Part shown: piece after piece, positions 43,259 through 51,541 of the stretch | How the letters are laid out: each line of letters begins with the position of its first letter | How positions within the stretch are numbered: the stretch's first letter is position 1 | Assembly: GCA_964461135.1 (NCBI GenBank) | Contig: CAYWTB010000006.1 | Span: 1-64,000, forward strand | Direction of reading: 5' to 3' | DNA from: RQOF01 sp964461135 | GTDB lineage: Bacteria; Calditrichota; Calditrichia; RBG-13-44-9 | DNA length: 64,000 bases | Translations under genes and position numbers: made by a program | Notes under the pieces: model-generated | Database searches by the model: none | Told to the model about the DNA's origin: nothing | The model's input: the letters and a program-made list of their open reading frames with translations, nothing else

Positions 43259-44533
43259 ATGAGTTTCTTAAAGCAGATTAATCCCTTTGAAAGTGCCATG
43301 AAACAGTTTGATAAAGCAGCAGCTTTGCTGAATTTGAGTGAAAGCCAGATTGCCATGATCAAGGAACCCCGCCGGATTACCGAGGTTAACCTGCCGGTGC
43401 GCATGAATGACGGATCGATCCGCATTTTCAAAGGCTTCCGGGTACAACACAGTATCGTAAGGGGACCTGCCAAGGGCGGGATCCGTTTTCATCCCGGTGT
43501 AACGGTGGATGAAGTGAAAGCCCTTTCCTTTTGGATGACCTATAAGTGTGCTGTGGTGGGTGTTCCTTTCGGGGGCGGAAAAGGCGGAGTGGTTTGTGAT
43601 CCCACAGAGTTAACCCGAACAGAACTGGAAAATCTGTCACGTCGATATTTTGCTGAAATGTCAGATCTGTTCGGACCGGATTCGGATGTTCCGGCTCCCG
43701 ATGTAAATACCAATCCTCAGATCATGAGCTGGATGTTTGATACCTATTCCATGCACAAAAAACAATTCCTCCCGGCAGTCATCACCGGAAAGCCTCTGGA
43801 ACTGGGGGGCTCAGAGGGGCGTTCAGAAGCCACCGCCCAGGGAATGGTGTTCTGTTTGGAAGAAGCCACGGATTATCTGAAAATCGATCTGAAGAGAGCC
43901 ACCACAGCCATTCAGGGCTTTGGTAACGCCGGCTCATTTGCTGCCAAGTTATTACATGAACATGGATCTAAAATCATAGCCATTTCTGACATCAGCGGTG
44001 CATATTATAATGCAGATGGAATTGATATTGATGCTGCCCTGGAAACATGCCGCAAAAACAAAACCTGGCTGCTGAAAGGACTTGAGAAACATACCGCCTG
44101 CGAAAAAATGGATAATCCCATGAAACTGCTGGAGCTGGAGGTGGATATCCTGATACCTGCTGCCCTGGAAAACCAGATTACGGAAGATAATGCGGGCAAT
44201 ATAAAAGCCAGAATTGTGGCAGAATGTGCAAATGGTCCGGTAACTCCCGAGGCAGATGATATACTCGAAAAAAATAATATATTCATTATTCCTGATATAC
44301 TCTGTAACGCCGGTGGCGTGACGGTCTCATACCTGGAATGGGTTCAGAACCGTATGGGTTATTATTGGAGCAAGGAGCGCATTAACGAAGACCTGGATCA
44401 TATCATGAAAAAAGCCTTTAATGAGGTGCTTGATACTTCACTGAAAAACAAAGTAGATATGCGCATTGCGGCATTTCTTCTGGCTATAGACTGTGTCACA
44501 AGAGCTGCTGAATTGAGGGGGTTATACGCCTGA
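43259..44533 (+). CDS. Glu/Leu/Phe/Val dehydrogenase family protein (GDH paralogue)
   Basis: This 424-residue protein is of the GudB/RocG-like branch. INPFESAMKQFDKAA is at the N-terminus. FRVQHSIVRGPAKGGIRFHP contains the substrate lysines, and VGVPFGGGKGGVVCDP holds the catalytic lysine. DVPAPDVNTNPQIMSWMFD and the nucleotide-binding GFGNAG in AIQGFGNAGSFAAK follow. GGAG lies seven bases before the ATG. It most resembles the gene at 56676, with matching N-terminus and segment order, rather than gdhA. It probably works in the catabolic direction or on another amino acid. Substrate specificity cannot be read. A terminator hairpin follows, and the receiver/ATP-grasp gene starts 194 bases downstream. 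Confidence 0.92.
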   Translation: MSFLKQINPFESAMKQFDKAAALLNLSESQIAMIKEPRRITEVNLPVRMNDGSIRIFKGFRVQHSIVRGPAKGGIRFHPGVTVDEVKALSFWMTYKCAVVGVPFGGGKGGVVCDPTELTRTELENLSRRYFAEMSDLFGPDSDVPAPDVNTNPQIMSWMFDTYSMHKKQFLPAVITGKPLELGGSEGRSEATAQGMVFCLEEATDYLKIDLKRATTAIQGFGNAGSFAAKLLHEHGSKIIAISDISGAYYNADGIDIDAALETCRKNKTWLLKGLEKHTACEKMDNPMKLLELEVDILIPAALENQITEDNAGNIKARIVAECANGPVTPEADDILEKNNIFIIPDILCNAGGVTVSYLEWVQNRMGYYWSKERINEDLDHIMKKAFNEVLDTSLKNKVDMRIAAFLLAIDCVTRAAELRGLYA

Positions 44534-44606
44534 TAAAGTCAGGCACTTTTGGTGATATCAGGTCTGTGATCTTAATATACCCCGGATTGTCAAACCGTGA
44601 AAAAGC

Positions 44607-44643
44607 AAAAACCATCGTTGATTTACACGAACGATGGTTTTTC
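44607..44643 (+). terminator. Terminator after the second GDH gene
   Basis: AAACCATCGTT pairs with AACGATGGTTT around a 10-base loop, and the stem is followed by TTTC and further T-rich sequence. It lies about 75 bases after the stop. A second hairpin (GCCTGA...TCAGGC at 44528-44544) overlaps the stop codon. Confidence 0.75.
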
Positions 44644-44727
44644 TGTTTCTGTACTTCTCGTGTTTGATATCCCGCAGTTGCATTAATTTAAAATTCGGGT
44701 TATCTTTGCAGAAATACCGGGAATTTA

Positions 44728-47712
44728 ATGAAAAAAACACTGCCTGAATCCATTTCCACAGATTTTGAAGCGAAATTCAGCGGCTTCCATGATCTCATGA
44801 ATTTCAGGGTGCGGGAGATTCTGCTGGTGTCCAGCCTGTATGATGCTTTCGTACTGGAGGAAGACGGTCGCCTGGCGGAACGGATATTTTCCGAATATGT
44901 GGATCTTAATCTCCATTTTATTCCCAGGATAACCAAAGTTGCCACAGCCGAGGAAGCTTTTAATTCCCTCAAGAAACGTTCTTTTGACCTGGTGATAACC
45001 ATGACCCGGATTTCAGATATGGACCCTCTGGAATTCGGACAGAAAATCAAGGAGCAAGATCCCGATAAACCTGTGGTCCTGCTTACTTATGACCCGGTTG
45101 ACCCCTCGATGTTAAAAAAAATCAGGCAGGTAAAAAGTATTGATAAAGTGTTTTACTGGTCGGGAGAATCCAAACTGATGCTGGCCATTATAAAATATGT
45201 GGAGGACTTTAAAAATGCGCCACATGATGCCGCTCAGGGAGTCCAAATTATCCTGATTGTGGAAGATTCTCCCAAATATTATTCACTTTACCTTCCCGGG
45301 GTGTATGCAGAAATAATGATTCAAACCCGGACTCTGATAGCGGACGGAGTTAATCCTTTACACCGCTTATTGAGAATGCGGGCCCGGCCTAAAATCCTGC
45401 TGGCGGAATCGTTCGAAGAGGCTATGCCTATTTTGAAGGAGCATCGCCATAATCTCCTGGGGATTATCTGTGACTTAAAATTTCCCCGACTGGGTGTACT
45501 GGATGAAAAAGCAGGATTCCGTCTGGCAGAGACGGCTAAAGAACAAATCCCTGACTTACCTATACTCATACAATCTGCTGAATCCAAATGGAATCAGGAA
45601 ACGGTGAATCATTCGGCCACTTTTCTGGACAAAAACTCTCCCAATCTACTTTTAGAGCTGCGTTCCTTCGTTTTGCACCATTTTGGATTCGGAGATTTTA
45701 TTTTTCGCCTGCCCGATGGAACTGAAATCTGTCGTGCGAAAAACCTCACTGAATTTTCGGAAAGGATCCTGGAAATACCCCCGGAAAGCCTGGAATTCCA
45801 TGCCCAGCGGAATCACATTTCCATCTGGCTGCGGGCCAGAACCGAATTTAGCCTGGCGGACGAAATACGGCCTAAACGAGTATCGGATTTCGCTGATATT
45901 GAAGACCTGCGCAGTTATATCCATGACTCCATCCGGAATCTCCTGCTGGGGCGCCAGCATGGAATTATTAAAGATTTTGCCAGTTCGCAACTTTACGCAG
46001 ACAGCACTTTCATTAGACTGGGAAGCGGCTCACTGGGTGGGAAAGGACGCGGTATAGCCTTTATAAACGCACTTCTAGCCGGCGGCCATATCCTGAAAAA
46101 ATTCCCGAATGTGGAAATCAAAACACCACAGACATTTGTCATTGGAACAGAAGTATTTGAAGAATTCCTGGAAACCAACCATTTGCAGGAATTTTCCATC
46201 CGGAGTTCCGATGAAAAAGAAATTACTGAAAAATTTCTGGAAGCTTCTTTGCCCCAGATGATCCTGAACCAGCTGGAAACATTCCTGGAACGTGTTCATT
46301 ATCCTCTGGCCGTGCGTTCTTCCAGCCTGCTGGAAGATTCCCAACTACTTCCCTTTGCCGGAATGTATAAAACCTACATGCTGTCCAATTCCCATCCGGA
46401 TATCCGTATCCGCCTCCAGCAGCTGATCGATGCTATCCGGCTAATATACGCTTCAGTCTATTTCCGGAGCCCGAAAGCATACGTAAAAAATACTGATTAC
46501 CGCATTGAGGAAGAAAAAATGGCGGTAATCATTCAGCAATGTACCGGTATTCAACACGGGGATTATTTTTATCCGGTGATTTCAGGAGTAGCCCAATCGT
46601 ACAATTATTATCCCCTGGACCCCATGAAAGCCGAGGAAGGGGTGGTTCATCTGGCAATGGGACTTGGTAAAGCAATAATGGACGGAGAGCGGAACTACCT
46701 TTTTTCCCCCAGGCATCCGAGAATGAATCTGCCCTATGCTTCTGTCCAGGAATGTGTAGAGAAATCCCAGAATATGTATTTTGCTCTCGATCTGTTTAAC
46801 CATACCGTGCAGCTATCGCCGGATGAGAATTTTAACCTGAAAAAACTGGACATTACCCAGGCGGAAAAAGACGGTTCCCTGTTTTTCGTGGGAAGTACCT
46901 ATTTCCCTCAGGATCAGGTAATCCGGGACACCCTGTCGCCGGAAGGCCCACGTGTAATCACCTTTGCCAACATCCTTAAATATAAAATTTTCCCCCTCCC
47001 GGAGATTATCAATGAATTACTGGAATTGGGATCACGGGCATTTGGGGCTCAGGTTGAAATAGAATTTTCGGTGAATCTGTACAGAGATCCCCGGAAAAAG
47101 CCCGAATTTTACATTCTTCAGATCCGGCCCATGGTTACCGGTTCGGAAAGTCTCGAAATAGATATTGAACCGCAGGATATTAAAAAGGCTATCTGTTACA
47201 CCACTCATGCAATTGGAAATGGCGTAATGAGTAATCTGCATGATATTGTCTATGTTGATCCTGATAATTTCGATTTGGTCAGATCCGACCAGATTGCACT
47301 GGAGGTAGAGGAACTGAATCATTTATTCCTGTCAGAAAACAGTCATTATATTCTAATCGGATTCGGGCGCTGGGGTACATCGGATCCCTGGCTGGGGGTT
47401 CCGGTAGACTGGCACCAGGTTTCCCGGGCCAAAGTTATCATTGAATCCCAATTCAACGACATTAAAATCGAACCTTCACTGGGTAGTCATTTTTTCCATA
47501 ATCTGGTTTCCCTTAAATTGGGATACTTCTCCATTAAAGGAAAACCATTCCCTGATTCTATTGACTGGCAATGGCTTAAATCTCAGAAAGTATTCAGAAA
47601 AACACCGCATTTGCGACATGTACGTTTTGCCAGGCCTCTGCAGGTAAAGATAGATGGAAAAACATCCCGTGGAATTATTCTCAAATCTTCTTCAGCCAAA
47701 AAATCACTTTAG
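44728..47712 (+). CDS. Receiver-domain plus PEP-synthase-type ATP-grasp protein with novel C-terminal module
   Basis: This 994-residue protein has three parts. Residues 18-165 look like a receiver domain without its acidic pocket (ILLVSSLYDAF; LVITMTRISD). Residues 170-320 form a second receiver-like domain with an insertion and all key residues: ILIVEDS, IICDLKFPRLG and FLDKNSP. From about 425 to 800 is the PPDK/PEP-synthase ATP-grasp domain (FIRLGSGSLGGKGRGI; RSSSLLEDSQLLPFAGMY; YILQIRPMVTG). The usual phosphohistidine and PEP-barrel domains are missing. Instead, about 815-994 holds a module with ILIGFGRWGTSDPWLGVP and GSHFFHNL (H921), ending in VKIDGKTSRGI. It may phosphorylate an unknown substrate under two-component control. 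It is followed 14 bases later by a metallophosphoesterase. Confidence 0.82.
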   Translation: MKKTLPESISTDFEAKFSGFHDLMNFRVREILLVSSLYDAFVLEEDGRLAERIFSEYVDLNLHFIPRITKVATAEEAFNSLKKRSFDLVITMTRISDMDPLEFGQKIKEQDPDKPVVLLTYDPVDPSMLKKIRQVKSIDKVFYWSGESKLMLAIIKYVEDFKNAPHDAAQGVQIILIVEDSPKYYSLYLPGVYAEIMIQTRTLIADGVNPLHRLLRMRARPKILLAESFEEAMPILKEHRHNLLGIICDLKFPRLGVLDEKAGFRLAETAKEQIPDLPILIQSAESKWNQETVNHSATFLDKNSPNLLLELRSFVLHHFGFGDFIFRLPDGTEICRAKNLTEFSERILEIPPESLEFHAQRNHISIWLRARTEFSLADEIRPKRVSDFADIEDLRSYIHDSIRNLLLGRQHGIIKDFASSQLYADSTFIRLGSGSLGGKGRGIAFINALLAGGHILKKFPNVEIKTPQTFVIGTEVFEEFLETNHLQEFSIRSSDEKEITEKFLEASLPQMILNQLETFLERVHYPLAVRSSSLLEDSQLLPFAGMYKTYMLSNSHPDIRIRLQQLIDAIRLIYASVYFRSPKAYVKNTDYRIEEEKMAVIIQQCTGIQHGDYFYPVISGVAQSYNYYPLDPMKAEEGVVHLAMGLGKAIMDGERNYLFSPRHPRMNLPYASVQECVEKSQNMYFALDLFNHTVQLSPDENFNLKKLDITQAEKDGSLFFVGSTYFPQDQVIRDTLSPEGPRVITFANILKYKIFPLPEIINELLELGSRAFGAQVEIEFSVNLYRDPRKKPEFYILQIRPMVTGSESLEIDIEPQDIKKAICYTTHAIGNGVMSNLHDIVYVDPDNFDLVRSDQIALEVEELNHLFLSENSHYILIGFGRWGTSDPWLGVPVDWHQVSRAKVIIESQFNDIKIEPSLGSHFFHNLVSLKLGYFSIKGKPFPDSIDWQWLKSQKVFRKTPHLRHVRFARPLQVKIDGKTSRGIILKSSSAKKSL

Positions 47713-47726
47713 ACACCTATCATTGA

Positions 47727-48590
47727 ATGAATTGTATTTTTGTATCGGATTTGCACGGAAAAATTGAGCGATATGAATCCCTTTTCCGATTAATCAGCTC
47801 AGAGAAGCCTTCAATTGTATTCCTGGGCGGAGATCTCCTGCCCCATGAACACCTTTCCCGTCAGGCGATCGATATTCAGCATAAAGATTTCATTCACAGT
47901 TATTTGTTGAAAAGAATGGTGCAGCTGAGGGATCAGTTGCAGCATAATTATCCCCGTATTTTTGTCATATTGGGCAATGATGATGCCAGAATCCGGGAAG
48001 CCTCCATACTGGAGCTGGCTGGGGAAGGATTGTGGTATTATCTGCACTTTCGCAAGATACGGCTTGAACCATATTCATTGTACGGCTATTCTTTCATTCC
48101 ACCCAGTCCGTTTCAGCTGAAAGATTGGGAGAAGTATGATATATCGAGATTTGTGGATCCCGGCTGTATATCCCCTGAAGAAGGATTTCGTACCATGTAT
48201 GTGTCTAATGATGAAAAAAAATATTCCACCATTCGGGAAGATCTGGAAAAACTGGCAGCAGATGATAACCTGGACCACAGTATTTTTCTCTTCCATTCGC
48301 CACCTTATCAAACGCAACTGGACCGGGCGGCTCTTGACGGGCAGATGATTGACAATGTCCCGCTGGATATCAATATCGGCAGTATCGCCATACGAAGATT
48401 CATCGAGCAGCGTCAACCGCTAATAACCCTGCACGGACATGTGCACGAGTCCGTTCGAATTACCGGCTCGTGGCGGGAACAGCTCGGACGTACTTTCATG
48501 TTCAGTGCTGCACATGCCGGCCGGGAGCTGGCGGTTATCAGATTTGATCCGGCAATCCCGCAAAAGGCCAGCCGTGAGATTATTTCCTGA
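47727..48590 (+). CDS. Calcineurin-like metallophosphoesterase
   Basis: This 287-residue protein has the complete metallophosphoesterase metal-site series: FVSDLHGK (D, H), FLGGDLLPHEHL (GDxxP-like), ILGNDDAR (GNxD in place of GNHD/E), FLFHSPPY and LHGHVHES (the C-terminal GHxH). It probably hydrolyses a phosphate ester or cyclic nucleotide in the cytoplasm with two metal ions. It starts 14 bases after the receiver/ATP-grasp gene on the same strand, so the two are likely co-transcribed. That suggests it could reverse or limit phosphorylation by its partner (inference). The 3' end overlaps by 11 bases with the convergent DNA glycosylase gene. Confidence 0.88.
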   Translation: MNCIFVSDLHGKIERYESLFRLISSEKPSIVFLGGDLLPHEHLSRQAIDIQHKDFIHSYLLKRMVQLRDQLQHNYPRIFVILGNDDARIREASILELAGEGLWYYLHFRKIRLEPYSLYGYSFIPPSPFQLKDWEKYDISRFVDPGCISPEEGFRTMYVSNDEKKYSTIREDLEKLAADDNLDHSIFLFHSPPYQTQLDRAALDGQMIDNVPLDINIGSIAIRRFIEQRQPLITLHGHVHESVRITGSWREQLGRTFMFSAAHAGRELAVIRFDPAIPQKASREIIS

Positions 48591-49179
48591 TTATTTTTAC
48601 CATTTGGGTGTGATTCAAAAGAAATCGCCGCAGAGCGTCACGGTCTTTTTGGCGGGCGTATTGAATTCCAATACGGGGCGTTCGTTTAATCTGATTATCT
48701 TCCGGGTTATAATATGGTTCAATCCACAACTTCTCTCCCAGGGTTAAGTCCCATCCGTTCAAAGACCGGTCAATAGCCAAGGCCTTGCATAATTTTCCAG
48801 GCCCATCCGTTAGCCTGCCGGAAGAGCTCTTCCGCAATTCCGCCATAAGGTTGGTTCCTGTCAGTGGAAAAAGCGCTCTGATTAATACGGCAGTAGCCAC
48901 ATATTCGCGGGCAGTAACAATATTCAGCATATGATAGCGGCCGTAGATATAATACCCATATACTACTCCTGCCCGGTCATACATGACTTCATTGCGCGGT
49001 GTTCTTCCCCTGAAAGAATGGGATGCACTGTCTGATTCACCCAGGTAAGCTTCAGTTTCAGTAATAATTCCACATAATACCTGCCCTTTATAATTCCGGA
49101 CAAGTTTTTTCCCCAGCAGTTCAGGGGCAGCACTCATGGGATCACGGCCATAAAATTCCCATGGTAAGGCTTTTACCAT
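48580..49179 (-). CDS. DNA-3-methyladenine glycosylase (AAG/MPG family)
   Basis: This 199-residue protein matches the AAG/MPG fold: PELLGKKLVRNYKGQVLCG, ITETEAYLGESDSASHSFRG with the catalytic Glu in TEAY, RTPRNEVMYDRAGVVYGYYI, and LTDGPGKLCKALAIDR. It removes alkylated purines from DNA as the first step of base excision repair. The length is normal. It overlaps the convergent phosphoesterase gene by 11 bases. No obvious ribosome site is seen before the ATG. Confidence 0.95.
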   Translation of the reverse strand: MVKALPWEFYGRDPMSAAPELLGKKLVRNYKGQVLCGIITETEAYLGESDSASHSFRGRTPRNEVMYDRAGVVYGYYIYGRYHMLNIVTAREYVATAVLIRALFPLTGTNLMAELRKSSSGRLTDGPGKLCKALAIDRSLNGWDLTLGEKLWIEPYYNPEDNQIKRTPRIGIQYARQKDRDALRRFLLNHTQMVKIIRK

Positions 49180-49273
49180 TTATATCCGTGGTTAATGTAA
49201 AATGACATTTTCAGTTGAAATAATTATTTAAAGTCCGGTTGGAATGAGATTGTGGGGATCTCGCCTCCCGTCT

Positions 49274-50542
49274 TTACTCCCAGATGTCAAATTTGTTAAC
49301 CAAATAGGGCCGGTTCTTTTTAAGCTGGGATACCTGTTCCTGGATCACTTTTTCAGCTTCTTCCCAGGAAAGATGGTTTAGCTCTTTGACGTAAGTAACC
49401 GTCCTGCCAAAATACAATGGTGTCATGATATCCACCAGACGGCGGCGGTTTCGCGACCAGTTCTGATAGGTAAATACAAAATCATAAAGAATTTTAGCCC
49501 ATAAACCGGCATCAAACTCACATAGGTCCTGTCCTTCCATTTTCTGGACTGTCTTTTCCAGTTCATTAAAAGTTGACATGTCCATTACCTGCCTGTACAT
49601 CGGCTTAAAATGAGAAAAACCCTCTTCAAATTCCCGAATCATTTTCTGTATGGAAACATCCATTTCCGGTAATTTCATATTCTCTGTTCCTGTATGATCG
49701 GACAAAACCGGGACATCAAAGTCATGCTGTTCATGGCGCCAGTTTTTTTCATAAATCCCGATCAGATAAAAAAGGGTGCTGATAACCTGAAAAAACATGG
49801 GACCCAGATCGGCGGCCGGATCTTTGGGATTGTGTATTTTGGTCCCCAGGTCCACCTGTGCCACACGAAACTCCTCATTAATGGCGGTAAGTGTCATCCA
49901 GACATCTATGCCAAAACGTGCCACATCCGTTAACCATACCGGTTGCTCAGACCAGAATCGGGACAATTTCAGGTTGAAGGAGAAATCGCCGCCAATGGGC
50001 TGCCGGACATTTCTTCCGAACACAGCACTGATAAGCGGATATACAATCATATTGGTAATTGTTCCGTCGAAGGGATGTCTACGGTAATAGGGTGTACAAA
50101 AATCGTACTCATTCTGCAGTATCGGATCAGCCATTCGTTTGACCCATTGCGGTGTAATGCTGTGCAGATCAGAATCGAAAACCAGCACTGCCCGGGCAGA
50201 AAGATCATTGGCGCATTCAAACACCGCCCGAAAGCTGGTCCCTTTTCCCGGCAATCCCCGGTATATGGTCACCCGCCGCTCCACACTATCCGGGATATTC
50301 GCAGCATAGGCATTCTCCCGGGTATTGTCCAGAGAACCACCATCTGAAATGAATATGGCTTTTTTCAAATCAGGGTAGTAGGTTTCCAATCCCTCACCGA
50401 TCCGTGAAATTACATGACCAATGGAATCTTCGTTATTAAAGGTTGGAACACCTACCAGAATATCAACATTTTTTATTTTGGTGATCCATTCATGGACATG
50501 TTCGCGCAAGGCAGAATCATATTGTCTGTCACCCAAAGTCAT
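49274..50542 (-). CDS. GT2-fold glycosyltransferase
   Basis: This 422-residue protein has a GT-A fold start (NVDILVGVPTFNNEDSIGHV) and the metal-binding DxD in AVLVFDSDLHSI. The acceptor-side segment is PIGGDFSFNLKLSRFW, with ARFGIDVWMTLTAIN near residue 210. A helical tail of about 150 residues follows. The combination resembles glucosyl-3-phosphoglycerate and mannosylglycerate synthase relatives, which make compatible solutes, but I cannot assign a donor or acceptor. No transmembrane segment is seen, so it is cytoplasmic. AAAGGG precedes the ATG. It stands alone, 216 bases downstream of the SRPBCC gene start region. Confidence 0.78.
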   Translation of the reverse strand: MTLGDRQYDSALREHVHEWITKIKNVDILVGVPTFNNEDSIGHVISRIGEGLETYYPDLKKAIFISDGGSLDNTRENAYAANIPDSVERRVTIYRGLPGKGTSFRAVFECANDLSARAVLVFDSDLHSITPQWVKRMADPILQNEYDFCTPYYRRHPFDGTITNMIVYPLISAVFGRNVRQPIGGDFSFNLKLSRFWSEQPVWLTDVARFGIDVWMTLTAINEEFRVAQVDLGTKIHNPKDPAADLGPMFFQVISTLFYLIGIYEKNWRHEQHDFDVPVLSDHTGTENMKLPEMDVSIQKMIREFEEGFSHFKPMYRQVMDMSTFNELEKTVQKMEGQDLCEFDAGLWAKILYDFVFTYQNWSRNRRRLVDIMTPLYFGRTVTYVKELNHLSWEEAEKVIQEQVSQLKKNRPYLVNKFDIWE

Positions 50543-50758
50543 CGCAATTCCCTTTCTTTTTTCAAATTATCAAGATTCCATTGAGGTGAATCAACCCAGG
50601 TTACATCCGGAACAATCCATCTCCATACCTATACTCACTTGCTGTTCAGGCATTAGTAAATACATAACGGTCTGGAAAGGTCTTGCCTCTCCGGGTGATT
50701 CAGGCAGCCCTATATTATTGAAAAATTGAAGAAATGAAAAATCCAGAGCTGTTCATGG

Positions 50759-51322
50759 CTATTGCATTGGATTTTCGTCGGGAACCAATTCCTCCTCTTC
50801 ACAAACCTCTTTCAGGTTTTCCAATCCTCTTTCGAAAGTTGGAGCTACCATAGTTCTTTCAATGAAAAGTCCAGCCCAGCGACCCATTGGATAACTCAGG
50901 TTCCCTGTGTTGGCCCAGGTTACTTTTGTTCCTTCGGATACCGGCTCAAAATTCCAGCTATCCACCGCTTCTGAACTTCGCGGCTCGCTGAAAACCAGCT
51001 TGGAACGGATGCTCTTGGGGGAATCAAGTTCAGTAATAGTTAGACTACCGATTCCGATGAGATCTCCATGCCAGGTCCAGGTGGATCCGACCTTTCCGAG
51101 AGGACCACTTACCTCCGCCCAGGCAGTAGTATCAAGAGGGGTAAAAGGATTCCATCTCATCCAGGTGGTAAAATCCGAAACCAGATTGTAAGCATCAGTG
51201 GGGGTACATTCCATCACAACAGACCTTTGAACCGTATAAGTAGATGGCAAAAAGAGAGCAATCAGAAAAAATAATGCCGCAATAACAATAAAAACAATGA
51301 TTATACTTTTCAGAATTTTCAT
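50759..51322 (-). CDS. Membrane-anchored SRPBCC (polyketide-cyclase-like) protein
   Basis: This 187-residue protein has an N-terminal membrane helix (residues 5-27) and then an SRPBCC domain (TYTVQRSVVMECTPTDAYNL, FTTWMRWNPFTPLD). The same anchor and start-of-domain pattern appear in the SRPBCC-GyrI protein at 7666-8679, but the GyrI half is absent here. The C-terminus is acidic (CEEEELVPDENP). GGAG precedes the ATG. It may bind a hydrophobic ligand. It is not obviously in an operon, and its function is unknown. Confidence 0.82.
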   Translation of the reverse strand: MKILKSIIIVFIVIAALFFLIALFLPSTYTVQRSVVMECTPTDAYNLVSDFTTWMRWNPFTPLDTTAWAEVSGPLGKVGSTWTWHGDLIGIGSLTITELDSPKSIRSKLVFSEPRSSEAVDSWNFEPVSEGTKVTWANTGNLSYPMGRWAGLFIERTMVAPTFERGLENLKEVCEEEELVPDENPMQ

Positions 51323-51541
51323 AATCAGGTCTCCTCGCTGTTTAACATTTAATCCTAATAAAATTAAGTTTAAGAAATTATGAACACAATAGAAAATGAA
51401 AGGAGAATCAGCGCTGTAGGCAAATTTTTTTATGGCGTGTTCCGGAAAATGAAATGAGGCAGAATGAAGATCTACATAATGCGGTAAAGCAGCGAAGAAA
51501 AACAGGAAATTCTTTCGGAGACCATATATTTTTTAACCGGT

